Source: Rhododendron vialii
Taxonomy: Eukaryota > Streptophyta > Magnoliopsida > Ericales > Ericaceae
Reading direction: 5' to 3'
Length of the DNA: 64,000 nt
NCBI RefSeq assembly: GCF_030253575.1
Contig: NC_080564.1
Coordinates: 28,422,561-28,486,560 of the forward strand
Shown here: piece after piece, positions 11,107-23,299 of the stretch
How the letters are laid out: each line of letters opens with the position of its first letter
Position numbering within the stretch: position 1 is the first letter of the stretch
Made by a program: the position numbers and the translations under genes
The notes under the pieces: generated by a model
What the model saw: only the letters and a program-made list of their open reading frames with translations
The model's database searches: none
Told to the model about the DNA's origin: nothing

Positions 11107-11797
11107 GGAAAGACGGTGGCAAAGTCCGTTACTAAGCAGTCTATAGCTCTTAAAGACGGATATGACTCGTTCAAATGAGTAGCTGGTGATGAATCTTATT
11201 GTACGTCCCGTGAAGTTACATGAAAGGACTAAGACATGAGAAGATCTCGATGCCATTTTGAGAGCGCAAGCATTAGGCAAGGAATGTACGAGCTTTTGGG
11301 GATTGAACGTTCCAATCTTGAAGTCTGGAAAAAAAAGGTCATTGCGTTTTCCTGGTTGAACAAGATTTCCTAATATGGTTATGTGAAATAGGTAAAAGAT
11401 ACGCATGGTGTCCCAAGATCACTGAATATTTACTCGGTGGTTGGCGGCATTAATTATCATTTGGGAGGCAGTTTTGCTATATATTGTGAATGAACCCACT
11501 TAATACAGTGATGTTTAATCTTGGTTTTATGAGTCTCGTTCTGTTTGTTTGGCTTCCTGGAAAGGTAAACATTTGCTAAAATAAAGTTGATCAGATAATG
11601 ACATTAACAAGAACGAAATACGTTTGTCAAGTAACAGCTGGTATGAGTCAATAAACTTCAAAACAAATGTATAATAGTCGATCAACCAAATTCTATAGTT
11701 ATTATCTACTCAACGAGCCAAAAAAGAGCACGGTTCTAATCATTTTTGAGCCTATTTTATATGAAGATCGAGCACGACAAAACCTCTCAGTCCCTTT
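11107..11797. other. 3' flank of PB1 copy 1
   Basis: Contains the diverged remainder of the PB1 C-terminal region (to about 11140) and likely 3' UTR. Frames on the opposite strand over 10659-11406 are antisense shadows of exon 2. Confidence 0.5.
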
Positions 11798-12739
11798 AAT
11801 TTGTCTTATTGCTTTTCATTTAAGCAAATTCCAATTTGTTTTTCCCCCAAAAAGACAGCTTCTTTTTGAAATATACTTGTTTTCACCGAATTTTTTAGTT
11901 TATAATTTTTTTAAACATATTTGATCCGTCTCGAGGGTAATTTAAATTCAATCCTAGGTTGGATTTTTTCCGTTTATATCTCCTAAATGAAATATTCCCA
12001 GAATCATATTTGTTTCATTTGCTTCCATTAAGATAAACAATCTGTCCAAGAGAGGGAATAAATAAGCTAAAATACATAACGATTCAGAAATATGAAGGAA
12101 AATAAATTTTGCACTCCACTTTCTTATAAATGCACACCAAAGTTTATTTTTTAGTGCTTGTGTTGTGTGAAATTTGAGGCACTAAATGATAAATTTTAGA
12201 GGTGCGTTCATAAAAAAGTGAAGTAGAAAATTCATTGCTCAACAATAAATAACGACGCCAACCCCTTTTGTTCGGGCTTCCCCTAGGAAATCTTTCCTCT
12301 ACAAGAGTGCAATATTAAACAGTGATTCGTCCCCCATTTAAACAATACTTTGGGCAAACCGATAGTAACTGCTTAACTTGACATATTTGTTTGGGCAAAG
12401 CCATGTAAGAGCATTCACACCGCTAGCATTTTTTGGCATAATTTCTTGTAATTTTTTTAAAAATGGCACAAAAAAGGACGAATTGGGTGCCACACCCATA
12501 GTGTGAAAATTCTCTAAAATTTGGCAAATGCCAATTGTTGTGTCATATTATGGCAAAATTTACGGCAAATTGCTATTTTAATTTTGAGATTAAGAGAGAG
12601 AGAGAACCAAAAGAAATAGCAAAATATGGGTGCAATACCCATGCCATTTTTTTGGCAAAAAGACACTATTCATTATCTATAAATGAGAATTGCAATGAAA
12701 AATGACATTCAGGAGTTTGAATGCCTTGACAAGAACCTA

Positions 12740-12885
12740 GGCCTGTCAATGGACCGGATTCGATCCGGATCCGATCCGAAAAATCCGATCCAGATCCGGA
12801 TCCGGATCCGATAACATCGATCCGATAATCCGATAATCCGGATCCGGTAATTCAATACGGATCCGGATCGGATTATCGCATATTT
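12740..12885. repeat. GATCCG-rich element
   Basis: Starts cctgtcaatggaccggattc and consists mainly of repeated gatccggatccgat words. It resembles the degenerate body of plant hAT-type MITEs that carry short GC-rich repeats. It is absent from the matching place in unit B (near 22610), so it is an insertion. Exact ends and target duplication are not resolved. Confidence 0.5.
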
Positions 12886-13048
12886 TATTTTATTTTTTCT
12901 TTTAAGAGTAATAATCCTTATTTTATTTTATTTTTTTTCAAGGCGTTCTGTGTCTGCTTATGCACACCTCAGACTAATTCTTTTAATCTCTTTCACAGTC
13001 TTTTCATACGCTTACGCATACGGGGTGAGATGGCTCCAAGAATTATTA

Positions 13049-13235
13049 CTCTCTCCGTCCCAATTTAAGAGTTCACTACGATTTTGCATGCCATTTTCAA
13101 TTGTTTATATTTCTCAGACAAAATCTATATTGCAAGATTCATATCGCATATTTTTAGCAATATACATTGAGAGATATAAACCATTGAAAATGACACGCAG
13201 ATCATTAGTAGAGACTTAAATTAGGATGAAGGAAG
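13049..13235. mobile_element. Stowaway (Tc1/mariner) MITE
   Basis: Begins ctctctccgtcccaattta, ends with the mirrored ttaggatgaaggaag, and is flanked by TA on both sides. Unit B (near 22790) has the empty site, reading from aattattg straight into acaa. Non-coding. Confidence 0.75.
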
Positions 13236-13959
13236 TAACAATTAAGAAGAATCAAACAGAAGATATTTGGTGAAAGCAAACTCTCAGGTTTCAGACCAGA
13301 CAACCGGGCCAACGCCATTTATCTTTTCACTTTCCCCATGTCTCTCTCCTAAATATTCATGAAATCCATGGACAATCTAATATTGTCTACTCCTATATAT
13401 AATAAGTAAAGATCCTCGAATTGGAGAACGACCCGTCAATACACGATACACCAGCCACGTTACAAACCACGGTTGCCGACACTATTCAACCACTTCTGAA
13501 AATAATATTTGTTATGTTTATCTTTTTAGATGGAGTTAATCAAAATGTTTTGAAAATATCTAACTTCGAGATATTTTTCAATCCGACATCACTTCAAGAT
13601 ATTTTTAATTTTATCTTTTGTTGAGTTTTTCATTAACTTTTTTTATGAATAAACAGTTTATCTCTAAGAAAGGAATCCTTATGTCCTGTCGTCTTTTCAA
13701 ATTGCATATTCTTTTTCGATTCACATTGTTGCTATGGGACAAAATATTTCTTACCATGTCCTTAAAAATATTTTTATTCAAACAATAATCTCTATGAAAA
13801 TTTGAATAGATTGGTATCGTTAACGATTATTGAAAAAAAGTGAATGTGCAGATTTTATGTTCCAGACTTTCAGTTTTGGATCACACCTTTTTCCTGCGAT
13901 AAATTCATTTCGAGCACGGTTTTTACCCATGATAGAATACTTTAAAAGCGTGACCAATA

Positions 13960-14280
13960 CTACAACAATTCGAACGGGAGCGTGAGTGAGGTCTTTTTTA
14001 GGTTTCAGTCTTTTATCTCGCCGCAAAAGCGAGATAGTTTATCTCACTCTTTTCCGTGCAAAGTCTTTTATTACGCCTCAAAAGTGAGGTTTTTTTTTAC
14101 TTTTATCTCGGCGTAAGAGTGAGGTCTTTTATTTCGTTCTTTCCGCGCTAAAGTGAGAAAACTGAGATAAAAAATATTAAGCACCACTTTTTACCTCAGC
14201 TTTCGACTGAAACTGAGAATAAAATATCACGCTTTCACTGAAACTGTGATATTTGTGAATCTCCTTAGTGTGACATTTAT
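13960..14280. repeat. gcgagat/gtgaggtctttta degenerate repeat block
   Basis: Short repeated phrases such as aaagtgaggtcttttatctcg in both orientations. The block is shared with unit B at 25500-25870, so it predates the duplication. No coding signal. Confidence 0.5.
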
Positions 14281-15237
14281 CTATTATTGTAGTAGTGCTT
14301 CTTTTTCTTTGTTGCTTTGAATCATTACATTTTCTCCTTCGGTACTCTCTTACGAGTAAACAGTTCCCTTTTTTTTTAAATTCAAGTGTTCAGGTCAGCT
14401 TATACGTACCAATTCCACTATCCACTGGCAGGAAGTCCATTAACCCGCACAAAGCTTCGGCCATATGGACTACTCAAATAATTGATAGCACCTAGAAGGT
14501 TTCGAACCTGAGAGCTTAAGAGGGAGCAAATGTCTAAGTCCCTTGCCAAACCGGATGCCGATAAAAAAAAAAAAAAAAAAAGAGTCACAACCGGATAGTT
14601 AAAGTAACACATTGAAAGAGGTGTAGAACTCCGGATCTCTCTCTCTTTTTTTTTTTTTTTTTTTTACACTTAAGTGTACATCTGATGACGTTGGGCCAAA
14701 AGCATTTCGACAATTATTGTCTACACTACGTTCACAAAACAATTTTAGAGAGGAACCTATTTGGGAGGAGAAAACCTTTTCATTTGTTGTTTTTGTCAGG
14801 GTGTTGATAGTAGTCCCACTTATGTGTTTGCAGTGAGCTGAGTTTTAAATAAAGGCTGTTACGTATTGTATCATTTGTTACGTAATGGAATTTTGGACCT
14901 CCGATATAGACCGGTACGAAACGATATATGGCCCTATCACCGATATCGTTATGTTTTCCAATACCGCAATTTGAAACCCTGATGGTGAGATGGAGATCGA
15001 TGAATTCATGTTAGGAAGAGCTAGAAGGGCCTGTTACCTTAGAGGGAATTATGTTTGTGGAGTACATCCATATTCTAATGGGTAATAAATCTTCGATTAT
15101 ACTATCATTATACCGTGTACAGACCAATGGGGGGCCGGGCTGTGGCCACCCAGGACTAGAGTTAAGGAAAACTACGTTGTTTCACACGTTAGCCGCAATA
15201 AATTGTAGTAAGAAATTAACACGCATTACCCCCACCC

Positions 15238-15246
15238 TTTAAATAC
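15238..15246 (+). promoter_or_regulatory. Possible TATA box of the GDSL gene
   Basis: tttaaatac in the context cccaccctttaaatacatctcc, about 136 bases before the start codon, followed by a pyrimidine-rich leader. Placed by position and composition only. Confidence 0.4.
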
Positions 15247-15381
15247 ATCTCCCCAACTATTCTATGTACCTATCTCTTCCTGAATTCGCTCCCAATACAT
15301 CTCACCACAGTATAACTATTTATACACCTACCTGTCTACAACACAATCGACCTGGTACGACTAATTTGACAAGGGGACTGG

Positions 15382-17106
15382 ATGGTGAAGAATACCATGT
15401 CTTTTCTCTTCACAGCTCTCTTCTTTCTCTTCGTGGAGTCACAAGCTCGTGGCATCCGTCGGGTTGCACCGGCCTTGTATGTTTTTGGGGACTCGGTCAT
15501 GGACCCTGGCAACAACATCTTCCTAAATACCTTTGTGAAAGTAAATTTCACGCCTTATGGCATTGATTTTCCTGGTGGACCTACGGGCAGATTCACCAAC
15601 GGCTACACTATTGCTGATTTTTGGTGTAAGTGCTCGCTCGTAATTTCTATACGGAAAAGTCATTGATTTATTTAAGGAAATTTGAATGGCATGCTGGTAT
15701 ATTGACTCCCCAATAAATGAAAGTAAATAGGCCATCTAATAGCATTTATATGTTGATATTGGTTCTAAAAACAATTTGTTTATGATTCTATGTTCTCATG
15801 AATTGCAGATAAATGGTCCAATAAGCGGTCTCACGAACCCATCCCGTTGCCATACTTGCATCCTCTCAGTAAGTTAAAGTCAAATACCAAAGGTTTCAAC
15901 TATGCATCTGGAACAGCCGGCATCCTCCATGATACTAGCCGTAGCATTGTAAGTAAACATTGCCTTGCCAACAAGAATCCTATTTTTCCAAAGCGAAATT
16001 GCCAAAAAAAATATTGAACTACTTGAGGCCACGATAGTTTTTAAAACAAAATTCTGGGTCTTTTAGTTCGAAATGATAAGACTGAAATCTAAGACATCTT
16101 TCTAGAAAAATGTGCATGATTCCTACAGTTTGTATGCCTAGGCAATTTTCCATTCTCTTATTATGTTCCATTTGCAGGGGGAGAACTTGCCACTGGGGCG
16201 ACAAGTCAAGTTATTTAAGGAGACTGCTGAGCAATACCTGCCATCTCTGGGAGCATACAATAACAGAACCAAGCTCTCAAATGCCTTGTCAAAGTCTATT
16301 TTTGTTGTTTGTATGGGCAGCAATGACTACATGAATTATCTACAACCCGGGTCCAACACAAGCAAATTGTACAATGCAGAGCAATTTGGGGAATTCCTTG
16401 TGAAAGAATTAGGAAACCATTTGCAGGTAACTCAATCTCACAGTGCTTTTGAAATAAACAAAATCCTTTGCATGGTTTGTATTTCTGACAGCCGATTTAC
16501 GTATTAATGTTTTGATGGTAATGTACTTTATGCAGGAATTGTACAATTTGGGAGCCAGGAAATTTGTGGTGTTTGAAGTCGCCCCACTTGGTTGCTTGCC
16601 GGATGTTCTTGACAAAACCAAACCGTCAACATTATGCGACGAGCACATAAATGGCTTGGTATCAGTTTTCAATACCAATCTAGGTGTAAAACTGAACAAA
16701 CTTAAGTCCGTGCTTAATGGCTCAACATTCGTCACTGCAAAATCTTATCGACTTATTCACGACATCATATACAATCCCCTTCATCATGGTGAGAAAAAAC
16801 TTAACTGTTATGTTCTCTTTTTAATCTTTGTTTGGTTGATTGAAATTATCTTCAAAATACTTATTAATTTTGGATCAATTTTGTCTAGGGTTTAGCGATG
16901 CAAGGCAGGCATGTTGTGCTTCTGGAGTCGATGGGAGTGGAGATTGCAAACCAGGAATTGTGCCTTGCCAAAGTAGGAAATCACATGTATTTTGGGATAG
17001 AGTGCACCCAACAGAGGCAATATACGAGCGCATTGCAAGTGAATGTTTCAATGGAAAAGGCCTTTGCACTCCCATGAATATTGTGCAACTTGCTGGGAAA
17101 CATTAA
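15382..17106 (+). CDS. GDSL-type esterase/lipase (SGNH hydrolase), five exons
   Basis: Exons 15382-15625, 15809-15948, 16178-16426, 16536-16788 and 16889-17106, all with GT-AG introns, encode 367 residues, the usual length for plant GDSL lipases. A hydrophobic signal peptide (about residues 1-22, [12 protein letters not shown]) predicts secretion. Block I is [12 protein letters not shown] with nucleophile Ser38; NYASGTAGI is block [10 protein letters not shown] with Asn177 is block [12 protein letters not shown] carries Asp332 and His335 of the catalytic triad. Paired cysteines (ACC...C...C) near 304-322 fit family disulphides. The enzyme should hydrolyse ester bonds of lipids or acylated sugars in the apoplast; the substrate cannot be read from the sequence. 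It is the intact member of a tandem duplication; the partner copy (31183-31346) is a remnant. Alternative: an acyltransferase-like GDSL such as cutin synthase. Confidence 0.93.
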
Positions 17107-18240
17107 GTGGACAAATACCAGAGTTCTAAGTCTATACGTACCAGAGAAAGGAATAGTCGAGGTGCGCATAAGCTGTCCTGGACACCCTTAACCTTTGAGC
17201 CAAAAAAAAGTTTGTACACACCCATGTGGTCGAATGGCATCCGGGTTGGCAGGATATATCACTCTATCTTCATCAACGATGCAGAATTTCCTGCACCTTT
17301 ACGACATTTTAGGCTTCTGCCATGTGCCATTGGATTTATGTCCATTGAAATGTAGTTTAGCGATACTTGTAAATAATGTTCTTCTATAGATCGATTGACA
17401 AAGAAATTGTACTTCTCTGAAATGATTTTTTTCTTTAGAGTATTTTGCAACCCTCTTTTCAAATGCAGAGATAAAGTTTGCTTGGTATAATGTTTACTCA
17501 AGTACCAACCGACATGGTGAAAGGGCAATGCTACACGACATGAGTACGTATTTTTGCGATATGTGCATCTAACGGTTTTTGACACACTGCGTTTGGATCT
17601 GTGCTCATAAATCTATGTACATAAACTTTCCCATGGCGAAAAGAGTCAAATTAACACCAAAATACACTTTGCCTGAAGAATATATTTGAGGAACTTTTAC
17701 AAAAAGAAAAATGTCCGTTTAGAGAATTACCAGATTGTGCCAAAGTGATCAACTGAAATAACCAAAAAAAAACAGGCCTGGGGATGGTGTCCCCTGCTAG
17801 CCCTCCGAAAGCGCTCTTCTCAGAACAAGTACTCATCATGTACACTAAACAGCCCTTCGATCTAGCTAATTGCGGGTAAGCGAATAGATGCTGAAAGACG
17901 ATGTCCATGTCCTTCTTTGGAGTAATTTTTTCAATGGTCTTTGGACACTGCCACATGATCTCCCAACACCCTATTCCACCGCAAATTCATGTGGGGTTTA
18001 TAAAGCTAGTGTTGGGCTCCACATGAATACCGAAAAGAGTGTTGGGGCACCAAGACCACCCAATGAATTTTCTCTACCTCGGGTTTGTTTTCTCAAAAAG
18101 AGTTCAGCAGTAGGATAAAAATTAAACCAGCAATGCAGCAAAGGAGAACTCCATGGTAGAGCACAAGAAGAAAAGAACTGAGCCATGCAATAAGACAAAA
18201 GGACTGGGAGTTCTCCTTTGCTGGAGTTCTCCAATTTTTA
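17107..18240. other. GDSL 3' flank, shared with unit B
   Basis: Includes the 3' UTR and downstream DNA repeated in unit B (31347-32710). No further gene seen; the frames at 17888-18234 are not supported by any domain. Confidence 0.5.
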
Positions 18241-18337
18241 AGCAAGATTTAGATTAAAAATCATTTTGTCTAATTACATTTCATTTAAGAAAATTTCCCA
18301 TTAGTTTTTTTTCCCCACAAAAGCCAGCTTCTTTTTA

Positions 18338-18340
<3 letters not shown>

Positions 18341-18387
<47 letters not shown>
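18341..18387. repeat. (AT)n microsatellite
   Basis: Perfect TA dinucleotide run of about 47 bases near the start of unit B. Confidence 0.95.
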
Positions 18388-18389
<2 letters not shown>

Positions 18390-18414
18390 TTGTTACCAAT
18401 TTTTTTAGTTTATA

Positions 18415-18439
18415 CTCCCTCCGTCTGGGACAGAGGGAG
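18415..18439. mobile_element. Minimal Stowaway remnant: two fused termini
   Basis: ctccctccgtc and its mirror gacagagggag abut with almost nothing between, flanked by TA on both sides. This is what remains when a Stowaway MITE loses its whole interior. It is absent from the unit A counterpart (near 11905). Confidence 0.6.
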
Positions 18440-18443
18440 TATT

Positions 18444-20269
18444 TATTTTGACATATTATGATTAATCCCGTTGAGTGCAATTTAAATTTTCTTTGAAATT
18501 CGGCACCGCTTAGGTTTGGATTAAAAAGTCAAGTGACTTTTTTTTCTCTATTCAAATTTTTTTGTATTTGTTCATTTTGCGATAAATTTTTTATCCCTTT
18601 TAGTTTGTCTCAACGAAAGAATCAAAAAAGTAAAAAGAAAAAGAGACAGTGATTGAAAACATTGTATACAAGTAGCTAGAAATGTTAAAAAAAAAAAAAG
18701 TGACACAGTGATATAGAAAGGAAATTTCGATTAATGGTCTAACGATAAGCGATGAACTTCATTCTTGGTACATTTAATCTAATTCATATTCTGTAAAAGA
18801 TAGACGGGTCCGATTGAAAAAAATGGCTTACACGGGGATCAATTGTTGTATTATTAGACATTAATTTGCATCTAGATACATTAAAAGTCTTTCGATTACG
18901 TAATTGTAGATATCCGATAATCTCTAATTTTGGCGACAATGTTGAATATCGTATAACTTAACATCCTAACAGTACTAATCGATCATTCTAAAAATACACT
19001 CACTAACGACATTTAAATTGCACATTCAATTTATATTTGATATGAAACCTAGTCCTATGTTGTAGTTGAATGTAAGGTAGCCATGCGACCGTGACACAAT
19101 AATGACGATCAATTCCGTTGAATTTTTTATGTATGTTGATTAAGTCACCTACATAAATTTTTGCCTCGATCTGGTTTAGGAAGCTCCATCATCGGCACGC
19201 AAATTTAATAATAGAATGATATTTTCCATCCAATTAGGTGTCTACCTATAAGCCATCAACTTCATTCTTAGTACGAATGATGTAATTGATATTATGTAAA
19301 AGATAGACGATTTCGATAAAATAAAATAAAAAACCTTACGTGAGGCTCAGATGGTGCATTTTTAGATTTTATTGTTGTATTGAAATTAAACGACTAGATT
19401 TGTCAAAGTATGAAACTACAAGGACTAATTATGTAATTCAACCTTAAAAAACAACATTCTTTAAAAAACAAAAATGAATGAAGGGTGCAAAACTTGAACC
19501 CCTGATCTTTTAGATAAATGTCCAAACTCCAACACTTTATCACTGTGGTACACAATTGAAAATTTGAAGGCTATTAATTATATAATACTTTCTTGAACGT
19601 AAATGCCCTATTTCTGGCTGAAAAATGGAGAAGGTAGTGGCCTCAAATGCCTTTGTCCTAGTGCTGGGTCTGCACTTGTAGATCATATTATGGCCTATGT
19701 CATTGGTGTAAATTAGTATGTTGACTATAATAATTTTTTTTAAAAAGAAAGTACAATGACAATAAATTTACAAAATTATTTAGATTGTACTTTCATAACC
19801 TAGTTCCAAGGACCACCATTAAATTTGGATTTGTATGTATAGGGTGAAGGTTTGGCACCGATCTGCTTGTCAAATATATAGTGCCAATTGTTAAGTGCAC
19901 TGCCCTGAATATCCGTATCTTGAGACAGTTGAATAATTATTTGTTTTAGTGACCTCTCATTTTTTCAAGAAAATTTGAAGCAATTTTGATTTTTTGAATT
20001 AAATTTTTTAGAGAAAGAACTTAATTTAGACTAATATTTTGAGAGGAAATTGTAGTTACATTTGAAAATTTAGTACTTACTTTTTGGTGAATTTCTTGAA
20101 TGAAAATTTTGAGCGAGAACTTTATTTTTAGTTTAAATTATTGAGGTATTGTATAGGGACAAATAAGAATTTGAAAAAATAGTGCGGAGGGAATCAAAAA
20201 TTAAGATAATATGGTGAAATTTTCAAATTCTGAAAAAATAATGTGGCGGGAATTAAAAATAATTGGTGG
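18444..20269. other. AT-rich unique DNA
   Basis: Low-complexity AT-rich sequence without a domain-bearing ORF. It has no counterpart in unit A, so it was inserted there or lost from A. Confidence 0.4.
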
Positions 20270-22180
20270 TATGGTATTTTGCTAATTGTAACTATCGTTT
20301 ACTGAACATTTCGATTTTTTATACAACATGTTGTGGGTATGAAAACGCTAACTTATGATGTTATCATAACAAATTTGGTTATATTACTAAATTTATGTTA
20401 TGGTATTTTGTTGAATATAACTATCGTCAACTGAACATTTCAATTGAATTTTTTTATACGATACGTTGTGGGTATGAAAACGTCAATTTACGGTGTTGTC
20501 ATAATAAATTTGGTTATATTACTCAATTTGTGGAATGGTATTTTGCTAATTATAACTATCGTTAACTGAACATACCAATTGAATTATTTTTATATGATAC
20601 GTTGTGGGTATGAAAACGTCAATTTATGGTGTTGTCATAACAAATTTGGTTATATTACTCAATTTGTGGAATGGTATTTTGCTAATTATAATTATCGTTA
20701 ACTGAACATACCGATTGAATTTTTTTTATACGACACGTTGTGAGTATGAAAACGTCAATTTATGGTGTTGTTATAATAAATTTGGTCATATTACTCAATT
20801 TGTAGAATGGTATTTTGCTAATTATAACTATCGTTAACTGAACATTCCAATTGAATTTTTTTTATATAACACGTTCTGGGTATGAAAACGTCAATTTATG
20901 CTCAATTTTTGGAAGGGTGACCCTAATGCCACAACAGGATTTGTTGGAGCCACGACTGTGCTTAGTTTCTGACACTTCTACCCTTCAATCAATTTTCTCT
21001 CGTCGTTTCATTATCCCTCTGAGGACATTATACCCACTTTCCCTTCAATTTCATTCTCTCTCCTCCCTCATCCTAGACCACAACAATTCCTGCAATCTCT
21101 CTCCCCTTCACTCACATCGGAATACTGCACTTCTCTATGCTATGTCCTCTTTTCTTCTTTCTTGAAAACTGAATTCACTGTTGTTCATCGATCAAGTTCA
21201 AATCCCCTTTGACTTGTATTTCCATCTTGCAATCGGACCGCCGCAAGACCCACTTTTCTGGATAAACCTAAACGTAAGCATCGTAATACAATGATTATTT
21301 AACAAAATCGAGCAGCAATTGGTTTTCTGTCGGAGAGCCGGGGGTAGATCTGATGCTCGCAAAATCGAGAAGCATTTTGTTTTGCCCATTTTTGTAGGAT
21401 AGTTGTGTGAGTTTTTAGAATGGACCTGAGTTGTATTGACTGAAGATTGAGCACTTTGTACTTTAATGGGACGGAGGTAGAGTGAAGGAATTGTTCAGGT
21501 TTGTAATACAACTTTGTCGTGGCTCCAGCAAATCCTATCGTGGCATTAGCATCACCCTTTTTTGGAATTGTATTTTGCTAATTATAACTATCGTTAACTG
21601 AACATACCAATTGAATTTTTTTTATACAACACGTTAAGAGTATGAAAACGTCAATTTATGGTGTTATTATAACAAATTTGGTTATACTACTGATTTTGTA
21701 GTATTTTAGACATGTTATTACGGAATATTTTAATTAATTTCCTTTGATACGACACAGTGTGGTAAAAAAACGTTAATTTATGGTATTGTTATAACAATTG
21801 TGGTTTATTTTATAATTTGTGGTATTTAAATATATTTTCTTTTGATATAACACATTGTGTTAAGAAAATGACAATTTAGGTGTTGTCATAATAATTGTAG
21901 TTATTTTATAAAATTTGTGGCATTTTACAAATATTTTTAGCTTAGGTATGACAATTGTTGATTCTGGTACGACATATTTTGATTTTGTTACGGAATATCA
22001 TACGAGTCAAAGAATTTTTGATACGACTCATCGTGGTAAGATAATGCCAATTTATGGTGTTGTTATAACATTTGTGGGTAGCATTATTTAATTTTTGATA
22101 TTGTACGCATATATCTGGTTAGGGTACAAGTATTATGGATTCCGATACGAATAATTATGGTTATATAATAACAATATTTT
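20270..22180. repeat. Tandem array with a period near 136 bp
   Basis: The phrase taactatcgttaactgaacat recurs at about 20287, 20416, 20551, 20687, 20823 and, after an insertion, 21583, followed each time by tatgaaaacgtcaatttatgg. Spacing of the actgaac word is 129, 135, 136 and 136. Monomers get more diverged after 21700 and fade out near 22180. This is a short local satellite. It has no coding role. Confidence 0.85.
20915..21557. mobile_element. MITE inserted in the 136-bp array
   Basis: Long terminal inverted repeats: gggtgaccctaatgccac at the left and the mirror gtggcattagcatcaccc at the right, extending inward to gagccacgac/gtcgtggctc. The flanking tttttggaa occurs on both sides (20906-20914 and 21559-21567), an 8-9 bp target duplication typical of hAT or Mutator. 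It interrupts one monomer of the array. No transposase is encoded. Confidence 0.8.
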
Positions 22181-23299
22181 TTAATTATGAATAACATGCT
22201 AATGACCTGTTTAACAAGTAAATTTTAAAGTACAAGTCGTAACTAGAGTCATAAATATGCATTAGAAAACCAAAAATCAACATAATGAAAATAATAAATT
22301 GTCATAATTTAGACATACGGTATACCCTGTATACCATAGCTTCTTCCTTTTTTTTAAATGGCACAAAGGACAAATTGGGTGCCACACCCACAATATCAAA
22401 ATTCTCTCAAATTTGACAAATGCCGATGATTGTTTTGTCATATTATGGCAAAATTTTCGGCAAATTGCTATTTTTGAGATTAAGAGAGAGAGAACCGAAA
22501 GAAATAGCAAAATATGGGTGCAATTCCTTTGCTATCTTTTTGACAAAAAGACATTATTCATTGTTTATAAATGAGAATGGCAATGAAAAAATGACATTCA
22601 TAAGTTTGGATGCCTTAAACAAATACGGACTAGTATTTTTGGGGCTAAATGAGAAACAGGTCAATTCTCTTGTCCCCTTTTTTTATGCAGGGTGTCCTGT
22701 GTCTGCTTGTGCACGCTTCGGACTAATTCTTTCAGTCTCTCTCTCAGTCTTTTCACATGCTTACACATACGGATAATTAAGGTGGCCCGAAAAATTATTG
22801 ACAAATAAGGAGAATCAAAATTGAGATATTTGGTGAAAGCAAACCCTCAAATTTCAGACCAAAACCACCGGGCAATGCTTATTACTGACAATTAAGGAAA
22901 GGGAATCAAACCTGAGATATTTGGTTCAAACCAAAACCACCTGGCAATCCATGGAATCCATGGACAATCGAATATTGTCTATAAATCATAAGTAAAGATC
23001 TTCGAATTGGAAGACGACCCGTACGTTAATTCACCAGCCACGCAACAAACCACGGTTGCCGACACTAACAATTGGTACTGATCAACAACTTTTGAAAAAT
23101 AATATACAGTATTTGGTAAGGTTTTTTTTTTAAGATGGAGTTAATGTAGATATTTTGAAAATAGATTTGTTATGATCTTAACTTCGAGATATTTTTCAAT
23201 CCGACATCACTTTCAAATCTTTTTAACTTTATTTTTTGTTGAGCTTTTTATTAACATTTTTTTTATTATGAAACAATTATCTCTAGAAAGGAATCCATA

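Larger units (their letters stand above)
11798..18240. repeat. Tandem segmental duplication, unit A
   Basis: Landmarks recur in the same order in unit B: 11798-11930 at 18262-18420, 12460-12720 at 22350-22620, 13240-14030 at 22800-23300 plus 25260-25570, 14280-14960 at 26230-26480 plus 29500-30180 plus 30950-31080, and 16900-17960 at 31183-32710. Unit A is compact and keeps the intact GDSL gene. It provides the pre-insertion sequence for most transposons found in unit B. Confidence 0.8.

Noticed and set aside
10659-11406. Two long minus-strand frames (171 and 184 residues)
   Set aside because: Antisense shadows of PB1 copy 1 exon 2; composition is that of the reverse reading, and similar shadows occur over copies 2 and 3.
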